Shown here: one piece after another, positions 1-7,535 of the stretch
Layout: each line of letters starts with the position of its first letter
Position numbering within the stretch: the stretch's first letter is position 1
Origin: an uncultured Pseudokineococcus sp.
GTDB taxonomy: Bacteria > Actinomycetota > Actinomycetes > Actinomycetales > Quadrisphaeraceae
DNA length: 64,000 bases
Assembly (NCBI RefSeq): GCF_947495735.1
Contig: NZ_CANMAA010000010.1
Location: 62,001 to 126,000 of the forward strand
Direction of reading: 5' to 3'
Program-made: the position numbers and the translations under genes
The notes under the pieces: generated by a model
Told to the model about the DNA's origin: nothing
The model's database searches: none
Seen by the model: the letters and a program-made list of their open reading frames with translations, nothing else

Positions 1-44
1 TGGGCCACCATGTCGAGGATCCGGGCGAGCCGCTGCTGCTTCAC
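1..44 (-). CDS. Partial N-terminus of a DeoR-like transcriptional regulator
   Basis: Only 14 codons lie in the window, beginning with a GTG that overlaps the kinase stop codon as GTGA. They read VKQQRLARILDMVA, which resembles the start of the helix-turn-helix of DeoR-family sugar-phosphate repressors (the R-x-x-x-IL pattern). The overlap makes it the last visible gene of the amino-sugar operon, so it is probably the pathway regulator. The family call rests on 14 residues and is an inference; another HTH family is possible. Confidence 0.5.
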   Translation of the reverse strand, partial: MKQQRLARILDMVA

Positions 45-1093
45 GCCGGCGCCTCCCCGCCCCTCCCGGCGTCCGCCGCGGCCCGCTGCTCGGCCACCGT
101 CTCGCGCAGGCGCTCGACGACCTCGGGGGGCACGCGGGTGCCCGGAGCGCCGAGGGCGGCCAGGGCGGCCACCGCCGCGCCCACCGCGCCGTCGCGGGCG
201 GGGCGGACGTCGGCCCCGGCCAGGGCGCTCGCCAGCGCGGGCGCCGGGGAGCGCCCCGGCGCCAGCAGGCCGTGGTGCAGCACGCTGCCCCCCAGGACGA
301 GCGGCGCGTCCGGGGCGCCGTCGCGGACGGCGACGACGAGGCGCGCGAGGTCCTCCTGCGCGCGGGCCACGACGTGGCGCGCCACCGGGTCCTCGGGCGC
401 GGCGAGGGCCAGGGGCGCGTGGCGGGCGAGGGCCACCGGCCGCTCGGCGTAGCAGAGGTCCATCAGCTGCTGCAGGACGCGCGGGCGGCCCTCCTGGACC
501 GCACCGCCGCGGTCCGGTCCGGTCGCCAGCCCCAGGGACCCCAGCAGCAGGTCGGTCAGCGCCGTCGCCGGGCCGGTCCCCTCGAGCTCGGCGACGACCG
601 CGCGCACGACGGCGTGCCCGAGGGCGAAGCCGGACCCGCCGTCGCCCACCAGCCAGCCGCAGCCGCCGACGGCCCGGGCCACCTCCCCGTCGCGCACCTG
701 CGCCGCGACCGAGCCCGTGCCCGCGACGACGGCCGCCCCGGTGGGCTCGACGGCGCCCGAGTAGTACATGGCCAGGATGTCCGGCCCCGTGCGCAGCTGC
801 GCGGGCTCCCCCGCGTACCCCAGGCCGCGCGCCAGGTCGGCGCGCGGCAGGAGCCGGCGGTCGCCCGCCATCGCCACGAGGACCGCGCCGACCTCCTCGG
901 GCCCGCGCCCGGCACGGGCGAGGGCGGTCGCCGCGCTGCCGGTGACGGCGGCGAGCGCGGCCTCCGGCCCGGCGGAGGTGGGGTTGCCCGCCGAGCCGGC
1001 GGCGTACCCCAGGCACGTGCCGCCGGCGTCGGCGACGACGGCGCGCGTGCTCGTGCCGCCGGCGTCGACCGCCAGCAGGAGCGGGCGCCTCAC
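41..1093 (-). CDS. N-acetylglucosamine kinase-like protein, BadF/BadG/BcrA/BcrD ATPase family
   Basis: Predicted 350-residue sugar kinase of the ASKHA fold. The phosphate-1 motif VDAGGTSTR lies at residues 9-17, and a second glycine-rich motif VVAGTGSVAAQV follows in the middle; a conserved GGCGWLVGDGGSG stretch is typical of GlcNAc kinases of this family. It would phosphorylate cytoplasmic GlcNAc delivered by the adjacent ABC importer to GlcNAc-6-phosphate, the NagA substrate. The GTG start at 1093 overlaps the NagA stop as GTGA, so translation is probably coupled. Glucosamine kinase activity (GspK-like) is an alternative that sequence alone cannot exclude. Confidence 0.85.
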   Translation of the reverse strand: MRRPLLLAVDAGGTSTRAVVADAGGTCLGYAAGSAGNPTSAGPEAALAAVTGSAATALARAGRGPEEVGAVLVAMAGDRRLLPRADLARGLGYAGEPAQLRTGPDILAMYYSGAVEPTGAAVVAGTGSVAAQVRDGEVARAVGGCGWLVGDGGSGFALGHAVVRAVVAELEGTGPATALTDLLLGSLGLATGPDRGGAVQEGRPRVLQQLMDLCYAERPVALARHAPLALAAPEDPVARHVVARAQEDLARLVVAVRDGAPDAPLVLGGSVLHHGLLAPGRSPAPALASALAGADVRPARDGAVGAAVAALAALGAPGTRVPPEVVERLRETVAEQRAAADAGRGGEAPA

Positions 1094-2340
1094 CGCCGGC
1101 CGGCCGGGGCGCCCGGCGGCACGACCCGGCGCCGGGACGGGCGCACAGAGCGGACGACGAGGTCGTCGTCGAGCAGCACGAGGTCGGCGACCCGCCCCGG
1201 CTCGAGCGCGCCCAGGCGTCCGCGGAGCCCCAGCACGCCGGCGGGGACGGCGGTGGCGGCGTCGACGAGCACGGGCAGCGGCAGGCCGGCCGCGACGCCG
1301 GTGCGCAGCGCCCGGTCGAGCGTGAGCGTCGAGCCGGCGAGCGTGTCGGTGCCCTCGACGACGGCGCGCCCGCCGCTGACGACGACGTCGAGCCCGCCGA
1401 GGCGGTAGCGGCCGTCCTCGCCGCCGGCGGCGGCGGCCATGGCGTCGGTCACCAGGGCGACGCGGCCCGCTGCCGCGCGCAGCAGGACCGCGGCCGCGGC
1501 CGGGTGCACGTGCTCCCCGTCGAGGACGAGCTCCAGCACCACGCGCTCGTCGCCGCAGGCGGCCGCCACCGGGCCCGGGGCCCGGTGGTGCAGGCCCGGC
1601 ATGGCGTTGAAGGCGTGCGTGAGCAGCCGCGCGCCGGCGTCGAAGGCGGCCGCGGCCTCGTCGTGCGTCGCCTCGGTGTGCCCGACGGCGACGACGACCC
1701 CGGCCGCCGCGAACGCCCGGGCGGCCTCGACCGCGCCGTCGCGGCGGGGGTCGAGCGTCACCTGCCGCAGCGTGCCCCGTGCGGCGTCGAGCAGGTGCGC
1801 CACCGCGGCCGGGGTCGGGTCGACGAGCGCACCGGGGCTGTGGGCGCCCTTGCGCTCGAGGGCGAGGAAGGGCCCCTCGAGGTGGCTGCCCAGGACGTGC
1901 GGGTGCTCCTCGACGAGGTCCGCCACGCCCGCCAGCCGCTCCGCGAGGACGTCGACGGCGTCGGAGACGAAGCTGACGACGCTGCGCGTGGTGCCGTGCT
2001 CGCGGTGGGCGGCCGCGGCGGCCAGGACCGCGCCGGGGCCCTCCTCGTGGGCCGCGCCGCCGCCGCCGTGGCCGTGCAGGTCCACCATGCCCGCCGTCAG
2101 CAGCGCCCCGTCGGCGTCCAGCACCTCGGTGCCGCTGCCGCCGGCGTGCTCGCGCCAGCCGCCACCGACCCCGCGGGCGACGACCTCGCCGCCGCGGACC
2201 GCGACCCACGTGCCCGGCTGCGCGCCCGCGGCCTCGACGAGCGTCGCGGAGTGGACCACCAGGTCCTCGACGACGTCGCCGACGACGGTGCCCGCACCGC
2301 CCGCGGCACCGCTCGCCCCGCCGCTCGCGCCCCCGGTCAC
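1090..2340 (-). CDS. nagA: N-acetylglucosamine-6-phosphate deacetylase
   Basis: Predicted 416 residues, an amidohydrolase-superfamily TIM barrel that converts GlcNAc-6-P to GlcN-6-P and acetate. The metal-site motif DLHGHGG is at residues 87-93, followed by HLEGPF (glutamate ligand), VGHTEA, THAFNAM and the catalytic aspartate in LVTDAM, the order expected for NagA. The length is a little above the usual 380-400 because of a Gly/Ala-rich N-terminal extension of about 20 residues after the GTG at 2340. That GTG overlaps the NagB stop (GTGA). It feeds directly into NagB, encoded just upstream. Confidence 0.93.
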   Translation of the reverse strand: MTGGASGGASGAAGGAGTVVGDVVEDLVVHSATLVEAAGAQPGTWVAVRGGEVVARGVGGGWREHAGGSGTEVLDADGALLTAGMVDLHGHGGGGAAHEEGPGAVLAAAAAHREHGTTRSVVSFVSDAVDVLAERLAGVADLVEEHPHVLGSHLEGPFLALERKGAHSPGALVDPTPAAVAHLLDAARGTLRQVTLDPRRDGAVEAARAFAAAGVVVAVGHTEATHDEAAAAFDAGARLLTHAFNAMPGLHHRAPGPVAAACGDERVVLELVLDGEHVHPAAAAVLLRAAAGRVALVTDAMAAAAGGEDGRYRLGGLDVVVSGGRAVVEGTDTLAGSTLTLDRALRTGVAAGLPLPVLVDAATAVPAGVLGLRGRLGALEPGRVADLVLLDDDLVVRSVRPSRRRVVPPGAPAGRR

Positions 2341-3101
2341 CGGGCGCCCGCCGGGCTGCGGCGCGACGCCGGCCGCCGGGTCAGCTGCGAGGCCGCGCCG
2401 GGGTCGAGCAGCACGAGGACGTCCTCGAAGGTCCGCAGCGCCGAGGCGGGGCACTCCTCGGAGACCTCCCCCTCCAGCGCCGCCCGCACGACGGCCGCCT
2501 TGGCGGCGCCGAGCGCGATGAGCACGTGCCGGCGGGCCCGGGCGATGGTGCCGATGCCCTGGGTGACCGCGCGCCGCGGCACGTCGTCGGCGCTGGCGAA
2601 GAAGCGCGCGTTGTCCGCGACGGTCCGCTCCGTCAGGTCCACGACGCGGGTGCGGGAGTCGAACGGCGACCCGGGCTCGTTGAAGCCGATGTGGCCGGTG
2701 GCCCCGATGCCGAGCAGCTGCACGTCGACGCCGCCGCGCTCCTCCAGCGCCCGCTCGTAGGCGTCGCACGCGCCGGTCAGGTCCTCCGCGGCGCCGTCGG
2801 GCACGTGCACGCGCCCGGGGTCCAGGCCGAGCGGCGCCCGCACCTCGCGGTCGATGACCGCCGCGTACGACTGCGGGTGGCCCGGCGGCAGGCCCACGTA
2901 CTCGTCGAGCGCGAAGACCTCCACGCCGTCCCACCCGGGCAGGCGCCCCGCGGCGAGGCTCGCGTAGACCTGCGCCGGCGAGGACCCCGTGGCGACCCCG
3001 AAGGCGCCCAGCCGCCCCGCCGCCAGCTCGTCGGCGACCAGCTGGGCGGCCCGGCGCCCGACCTCCTCCTCGGTGTCGAGCACCTCGACCTCGAGCCTCA
3101 C
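2337..3101 (-). CDS. nagB: Glucosamine-6-phosphate deaminase
   Basis: Predicted 254 residues, the expected size. It isomerises and deaminates GlcN-6-P to fructose-6-P and ammonia, linking amino sugars to glycolysis. Diagnostic motifs are GVATGSSPAQVY near residue 34 (phosphate binding), ALDEYVGL (catalytic Asp) and GIGATGHIGFNEPGS (catalytic His). The GTG at 3101 overlaps the stop of the upstream permease as GTGA and is preceded by GGGGAG inside that gene. The C-terminus carries a short basic tail. The gene lies between the importer genes and nagA, as in dedicated GlcNAc/chitobiose operons. Confidence 0.95.
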   Translation of the reverse strand: MRLEVEVLDTEEEVGRRAAQLVADELAAGRLGAFGVATGSSPAQVYASLAAGRLPGWDGVEVFALDEYVGLPPGHPQSYAAVIDREVRAPLGLDPGRVHVPDGAAEDLTGACDAYERALEERGGVDVQLLGIGATGHIGFNEPGSPFDSRTRVVDLTERTVADNARFFASADDVPRRAVTQGIGTIARARRHVLIALGAAKAAVVRAALEGEVSEECPASALRTFEDVLVLLDPGAASQLTRRPASRRSPAGAR

Positions 3102-4003
3102 TTCACGCTCCCCTGCACGACGGAGCCCTGCAGCCGGCGCTGGAAGACGAGGTAGACCACGAGGACCGGCACGATCGTCGTGACGGCGCCGGCGAACAGG
3201 GCGCCGAAGTCCACCGAGTAGCCCGCCTGCGAGGCGAAGGACGCCATGCCCTGGGTCAGCACGTAGTTGTCGGGGTTCGAGTTGAGCACCACCGGCAGCA
3301 GGAACTGGTTCCAGAGCCCGACGAAGTTGAGGATCGCGACCGCGGCCAGGCCCGGCCGCGCCATCGGCAGCATGATCTGGAAGAAGGTCCGCCACTCGCT
3401 GGCGCCGTCCAGCGCCGCGGCCTCCGCGACCTCGCCGGGCAGGTCCTCGAAGAAGCTCATGAGGAAGAACACCGTGAAGGGGTAGGCGTACGCCGTGTAG
3501 GCGGCGACGAGACCCGGGAGGGTGTTGAGCAGCCCCGCCTGCTGGAGGATGAAGAACAGCGGCACGACGGCGAGGAAGATCGGGAAGGTCAGCCCGGCGA
3601 CGACGAGCGTGCGCACGGCGGCGCGGCCGGGGAACGGGAAGCGCGCCAGCACGTAGGCCGACATCGCCCCCAGCGCCATCGTGAGCGCGAGCGCCCCCGT
3701 CACGACGAGGACGGAGTTGACGAAGTACGTCCCGATCCCGGCCAGGGTCCACGCGTTGACGTAGTTCTCCCACTGCAGGGAGGTCGGGAGCGAGAACGGC
3801 GAGGCGAAGATCTCCCGCGTCGTCTTGAACGACGACATCACCGTCCACAGCAGCGGGGCGACCACCAGGACCGTCCACAGGACGAGGACGGCCTGCGACG
3901 TCGCGCTGACGGCTCCCTCCCGGCGGCCGTCCGAGGTCCGGCGGCCGGGGCCGCGACGGGCCGGGTCCGCGCGACGCGCGCCGGGGGCGCTGACGGCGGT
4001 CAC
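3098..4003 (-). CDS. ngcG: Carbohydrate ABC transporter permease (NgcG/MalG-like)
   Basis: Predicted 301-residue inner-membrane permease of the MalG type, six hydrophobic segments after a basic, Arg-rich N-terminus of about 35 residues. The cytoplasmic loop has the EAA-type signature VAEAAALDGASEWRTFF that contacts the ATPase. Starts with GTG at 4003 overlapping the partner permease stop (GTGA). No ATP-binding subunit is encoded in the operon, so it probably uses a shared MsiK-type ATPase encoded elsewhere, as known for actinobacterial sugar importers. The gene symbol is inferred from the NgcE-like binding protein. Confidence 0.85.
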   Translation of the reverse strand: MTAVSAPGARRADPARRGPGRRTSDGRREGAVSATSQAVLVLWTVLVVAPLLWTVMSSFKTTREIFASPFSLPTSLQWENYVNAWTLAGIGTYFVNSVLVVTGALALTMALGAMSAYVLARFPFPGRAAVRTLVVAGLTFPIFLAVVPLFFILQQAGLLNTLPGLVAAYTAYAYPFTVFFLMSFFEDLPGEVAEAAALDGASEWRTFFQIMLPMARPGLAAVAILNFVGLWNQFLLPVVLNSNPDNYVLTQGMASFASQAGYSVDFGALFAGAVTTIVPVLVVYLVFQRRLQGSVVQGSVK

Positions 4004-5013
4004 GCCCGCGCCCCGCCGCGGACGCCGAGCAGCCGCGCCACCGCGAACACCGCGCCCACGAAGGCCAGCGTCACCGCGGCCAGCACGACGCCCATCGCGC
4101 AGGCGACGCCGAACTGCCCCTGCGAGAACGCGGTCGAGTAGATCTCCTGCGTGACCACGAGCGTCGAGCCCTCGGGGCCCCCGCTCGGGTTGAGCGCCTG
4201 CATGTAGACGAAGGCGTCGAGCGCGAGGATGCCCATGTAGACGTAGGCGGTCCGGACGCTGCCGGCGATGCCGGGCAGCGCCACGTGCACCGCGGAGCGG
4301 AAGCGGCCGGCGCCGTCCAGGCGCGCGGCCTCGAAGAGCTCGGTGTCGATGCTCTGGATCGCCGCGACGAACAGCACCATGTAGAAGCCGACGAAGGACC
4401 AGATGATGACGACGACCGTCGCCGCCATCGCCGTGTCCACGTCGCCCAGCCACGGGAAGTCGGTGAAGCGGTCGAGGCCGACCGCCGTCAGCGTCCCGTT
4501 CAGCAGGCCGTTGGCGGGGTTGTAGACCTGGCTCCAGATGATGCCGATGACGATCGCCGGCACCACGTACGGGAAGAACGAGACGACGCGGTAGAAGCCC
4601 GAGCCGCGCAGCCCCCGGACCCCGCCCGCCGACCTGCCCCCGAAGGTGATGAGCACGGCGAGGGCGAAGCTGGCCGTCAGCGTCACCAGGGGCACCACGA
4701 GGAGCAGCGTCAGGCTGTTGCCGAGCGCCGACAGGAAGGTCGGGTCGCCCGCGAGCCGGGCGTAGTTCCCCAGGCCGACGAAGGGCTGCTCGGGGCTGAA
4801 GCCGGTCCAGGCCGTCAGCGAGTAGTACGTGGCCTGGGTGAAGGGGTACAGCACCATGAGCACGTAGAAGGCGAAGGGGACGCCGAGGAACACGACCATG
4901 AGGCTGATCCGGTCCAGACCGGCCCGACGCCGCCGCCGGGCAGGTGGCGGGGCGCCCTGCTGCGGCGTCCCGGCGGCGGGGACGGCGGCGGTCATCGGGC
5001 CGGTCTGGGTCAT
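4000..5013 (-). CDS. ngcF: Carbohydrate ABC transporter permease (NgcF/MalF-like)
   Basis: Predicted 337-residue MalF-type permease. A Pro/Ala/Arg-rich cytoplasmic leader precedes the first membrane helix (SLMVVFLGVPFAFYVLMVL), with about six helices in all and an EAA loop containing FEAARLDGAGRFRS. The ATG at 5013 shares one base with the stop of the binding-protein gene (TGATG), so the two are translationally coupled; a second in-frame ATG lies six codons later. Together with the next gene it forms the membrane channel of the predicted GlcNAc/chitobiose importer. Confidence 0.87.
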   Translation of the reverse strand: MTQTGPMTAAVPAAGTPQQGAPPPARRRRRAGLDRISLMVVFLGVPFAFYVLMVLYPFTQATYYSLTAWTGFSPEQPFVGLGNYARLAGDPTFLSALGNSLTLLLVVPLVTLTASFALAVLITFGGRSAGGVRGLRGSGFYRVVSFFPYVVPAIVIGIIWSQVYNPANGLLNGTLTAVGLDRFTDFPWLGDVDTAMAATVVVIIWSFVGFYMVLFVAAIQSIDTELFEAARLDGAGRFRSAVHVALPGIAGSVRTAYVYMGILALDAFVYMQALNPSGGPEGSTLVVTQEIYSTAFSQGQFGVACAMGVVLAAVTLAFVGAVFAVARLLGVRGGARA

Positions 5014-6449
5014 CAGCTCACCTCGACCTTGACGACCGCGTCGTCCTCGCGGATGCGGTCGAACATGGCCTGCATGCCCTCGGCCAGCGCCGCCGCGTCC
5101 GAGGCCCCGGACAGGAAGCTGTTCCAGAGCACGTTGACGTCCGCGGTCATGCCGTACGTCTGCACGAAGTTGTAGTTGAAGGTGTCCGTGCCGGCGGCGT
5201 CCAGCATCGCGACCTGGGACGCCAGGGCCGAGGAGCCGAAGGCGTCCTCGGGGATGGTGCCCGCGACGATCGTCGAGGCCAGCTTGGTGCGCGCGAACTC
5301 CGTCGCCGTCTCCGGGGAGAGCATCGCGCGCAGCACCTCCTTGCCGCCGGCCGGGTTGGCGCCCTGGCTCGGGACGACGAAGGGCTCGTTGGGCGTGTTG
5401 TTGATGGCGGCGTACGGCATCGCCGCGTCCGCGGAGACCGTCGGCGTCGGGGCCCCGGTCATCACGAAGCCCTCCGCCGTCGCCTCCGCCATCTCGTTCT
5501 CGATCCACGAGCCGGACGGGTACAGCAGCGCCTCCTGCGCCTGGCTCCACTGCGCCTGCGCGGCCGTGAACTGCGTCCCGGCACCGCCGGGGCGCATGTA
5601 GCCGCTGGCGACGACCTGCTCCATCGCGGCGAGCACGTCGGTGATGGCCTGGCCGCTCCAGGCGTCGGGCTGCAGGTTGGCCATCTGCAGCCGGACCTCG
5701 TCGCCGCCCTCCTTGATGGCGGAGTCGAGCGCCATCGTCAGGTAGTAGGAGGCCGCCTCCTGGCCCCAGGTGAACAGGTACAGGCCCTGCTCCTGCGCGG
5801 CCGCGCCGAGCGCCAGCGCCTCGTCCCAGGTGGTCGGCGGCGTCCACCCGTTGGCGTCGAACAGCGACTGGGAGTACCAGAGCGCGTAGACGGTCAGCAC
5901 GTAGTTGATGGCGGCGAGCTTGCCGTCGTACATGCCGACGCCGAGCACGTTGGGGTACAGCGTGTCCTCGATCGTCGTGCCCTCGAGGTTGGGCGCCGCC
6001 ACCACGTCGCTGAGGTCCTCGAGCTGGGCCGCGATGGTCGACAGGCCGATGGCGTTGGCGCCGTTGTTGTCGAGCAGGTCCGGGGGGTTGCCGCCGACGA
6101 AGCGCGGCTGCATCTGCTGCGCGATCTGCGTCGAGCCGGTGACCTCCACCGTGACGCCGTCCTGGTTCTGCTCCACCAGGTCCGCCGCGAAGGAGGCGTA
6201 GTCCGTGCCGTACCCGCCGTCGAAGACGACGGCCTCGACGGTCGAGCCCGCCGCGACGCCGAAGGGGTTGGTGTCGCTGACCTCGCCGGTGGCGGCGCCG
6301 CCACCCCCACCGGCCTCGCCGCCGCCGCTGCCCCCGGCGGCGCACGAGGCCAGGGACAGGCCGAAGGGGGTGACGACGGCGCCGGCGGTGATGGCCTTGA
6401 GGAAGGAGCGGCGCTGCAGGGGGGTCCGACTGCTCTCGAGGGGGCTCAT
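5013..6449 (-). CDS. ngcE: N-acetylglucosamine/diacetylchitobiose-type ABC transporter substrate-binding lipoprotein
   Basis: Predicted 478 residues. The N-terminus has a twin-arginine signal (RRSFLKA) and a lipobox LASC at about residue 35, followed by a Gly-rich linker, so it is a Tat-exported lipoprotein of the outer membrane face. Length and the Tat signal agree with the Streptomyces NgcE family, which binds GlcNAc and chitobiose. The start ATG is preceded by AAGGACACCC, the same ribosome-site context as the upstream SIS gene. The 93-base gap to that gene contains a 13-base palindrome GCGCCCGGGGCGC (6497-6509) that could be an mRNA-processing hairpin favouring high expression of the binding protein. 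Confidence 0.88.
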   Translation of the reverse strand: MSPLESSRTPLQRRSFLKAITAGAVVTPFGLSLASCAAGGSGGGEAGGGGGAATGEVSDTNPFGVAAGSTVEAVVFDGGYGTDYASFAADLVEQNQDGVTVEVTGSTQIAQQMQPRFVGGNPPDLLDNNGANAIGLSTIAAQLEDLSDVVAAPNLEGTTIEDTLYPNVLGVGMYDGKLAAINYVLTVYALWYSQSLFDANGWTPPTTWDEALALGAAAQEQGLYLFTWGQEAASYYLTMALDSAIKEGGDEVRLQMANLQPDAWSGQAITDVLAAMEQVVASGYMRPGGAGTQFTAAQAQWSQAQEALLYPSGSWIENEMAEATAEGFVMTGAPTPTVSADAAMPYAAINNTPNEPFVVPSQGANPAGGKEVLRAMLSPETATEFARTKLASTIVAGTIPEDAFGSSALASQVAMLDAAGTDTFNYNFVQTYGMTADVNVLWNSFLSGASDAAALAEGMQAMFDRIREDDAVVKVEVS

Positions 6450-6542
6450 GGGTGTCCTTGTCCGGGAGTCGTGCGCGAGGGTGCTCGGCCGGTGGGGCGC
6501 CCGGGGCGCGACGCTGCGTCCGGGCGCTGGGGCGGGTGCTGC

Positions 6543-7319
6543 TCAGGCCCCGCGGCGGATGCGGTCTCCGTAGCGGGCCTCGAGCTCGTGGTTGTGGTCG
6601 TCGCCGCCGGGGATGTTGGCGGAGACGTACAGCGGGGCCTCCTGGCCGCGCGCGGCCAGCAGCTCGGCCGCGCCGACGGTCAGCAGCTGCGCGAGGTAGG
6701 CGGAGGTGAGCGACGACACGGCACCGACGGCGATGTCGCCGACCGACGTGAGCGTGGCGTCGCCGTAGGGCGCGAGGTTGTCCAGCACCACGTCGGCGAC
6801 CTCCGAGAGGCGCTTGCCGCTGGGGTGCTTGGGCTCGACGGCGGCCGTGTGCGCCAGGCTCGTCACCGCGACGACGCGGTGCCCGTGCTGCTTGGCGAGC
6901 AGCGCGACGCCGACGACCGAGCCGTTGACGCCGGAGTTGGAGGCGATGACGAAGAGGTCGCCGTCCTGGCGCGGGATCGTGGCGAACAGGTCCTCGGCGA
7001 TGGCCGGGTCGCGCTCGAGCGGCGGGCGGCCGTACAGCTCGTCGATCTCGTGGTCGCCGAGGAGGACGGCGTCGCGCAGGGCGACGCGGTTGGTGGGCAT
7101 GAGCCCGCCCGCACGGCCCGCGACCTCCATGGCGAAGGCCTCGGAGTGGCCCGTGCCGAAGGCGTGCACGACCCCGCCCGACGCCACGCAGTCGGCCACG
7201 AGCGCGATCGCCTCGTCGAGGCCGCCGTCGGCGGCCAGCTCGGTCAGCCTGCGCAGGCGTCCGACGACCTCGTCCTCGAGGTCGCGGGCGCTGGATCGGG
7301 CGGGGGTCTCGGACGGCAC
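6543..7319 (-). CDS. SIS-domain phosphosugar protein, possible GlcNAc-6-P dehydratase (NagS-like)
   Basis: Predicted 258 residues, a single sugar-isomerase (SIS) domain with the signature VHAFGTGHSEAFAMEVAG near residue 50 and VIASNSGVNGSVV near residue 128. It has no membrane segment. As first gene of the amino-sugar operon it should act on a GlcNAc-derived phosphosugar. A Streptomyces SIS protein called NagS is, to my memory, a GlcNAc-6-P dehydratase of this size, so that role is a fair guess, but isomerase or etherase activity is also possible. GTG at 7319 is chosen for the AGAGGA ribosome site seven bases upstream and because no in-frame start lies before the promoter. Confidence 0.75.
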   Translation of the reverse strand: MPSETPARSSARDLEDEVVGRLRRLTELAADGGLDEAIALVADCVASGGVVHAFGTGHSEAFAMEVAGRAGGLMPTNRVALRDAVLLGDHEIDELYGRPPLERDPAIAEDLFATIPRQDGDLFVIASNSGVNGSVVGVALLAKQHGHRVVAVTSLAHTAAVEPKHPSGKRLSEVADVVLDNLAPYGDATLTSVGDIAVGAVSSLTSAYLAQLLTVGAAELLAARGQEAPLYVSANIPGGDDHNHELEARYGDRIRRGA

Positions 7320-7360
7320 GGGTGTCCTCTCGTCGCGGGAGGGGGCGCCGCACGACGCTC

Positions 7361-7389
7361 CCTGAGCGAATCTGAGCGGTTCGCTCAGG
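7361..7389. promoter_or_regulatory. Operator with three phased CTGAGCG half-sites
   Basis: Perfect inverted repeat CCTGAGCGAA-N9-TTCGCTCAGG, with a third CTGAGCG inside the spacer. The three half-sites start at 7362, 7372 and (inverted) 7382, exactly ten bases apart, which places them on one face of the helix. It lies 42 bases upstream of the first gene of the amino-sugar operon and at the predicted transcription start, a repressor position. It is unlike the DasR site consensus. The binding protein is unknown; the partial DeoR-like gene at the window edge is the obvious candidate. Confidence 0.7.
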
Positions 7390-7394
7390 AGGGG

Positions 7395-7421
7395 ACAGTA
7401 GGGCAGATGCCTCGCTCACAA
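7395..7421 (-). promoter_or_regulatory. Candidate promoter of the amino-sugar operon
   Basis: Read on the minus strand, TTGTGA (7421-7416) and TACTGT (7400-7395) are separated by 15 bases, shorter than usual. A start near 7388 would put the phased operator at +1 to +28. Both boxes are plausible, but the short spacer keeps confidence low. Confidence 0.35.
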
Positions 7422-7535
7422 CAGGGGTACGGCGGACATCCGGCAGGTGGCGTGCCGCCGGCGCGGGCCGACCGAGGAGAGGTCGCCCCGCGCCGGGGTG
7501 CGGGCGGTGGGCTGCGGCGCGCCGGCCGCCGCCGG

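Noticed and set aside
10-1408. Long plus-strand frames opposite the kinase and nagA
   Set aside because: Composition is low-complexity and both strands cannot be coding; the minus-strand genes carry all catalytic motifs.
7361-7389. DasR-type operator before the amino-sugar operon
   Set aside because: The palindrome does not fit the ACTGGTCTAGACCA-like DasR consensus.
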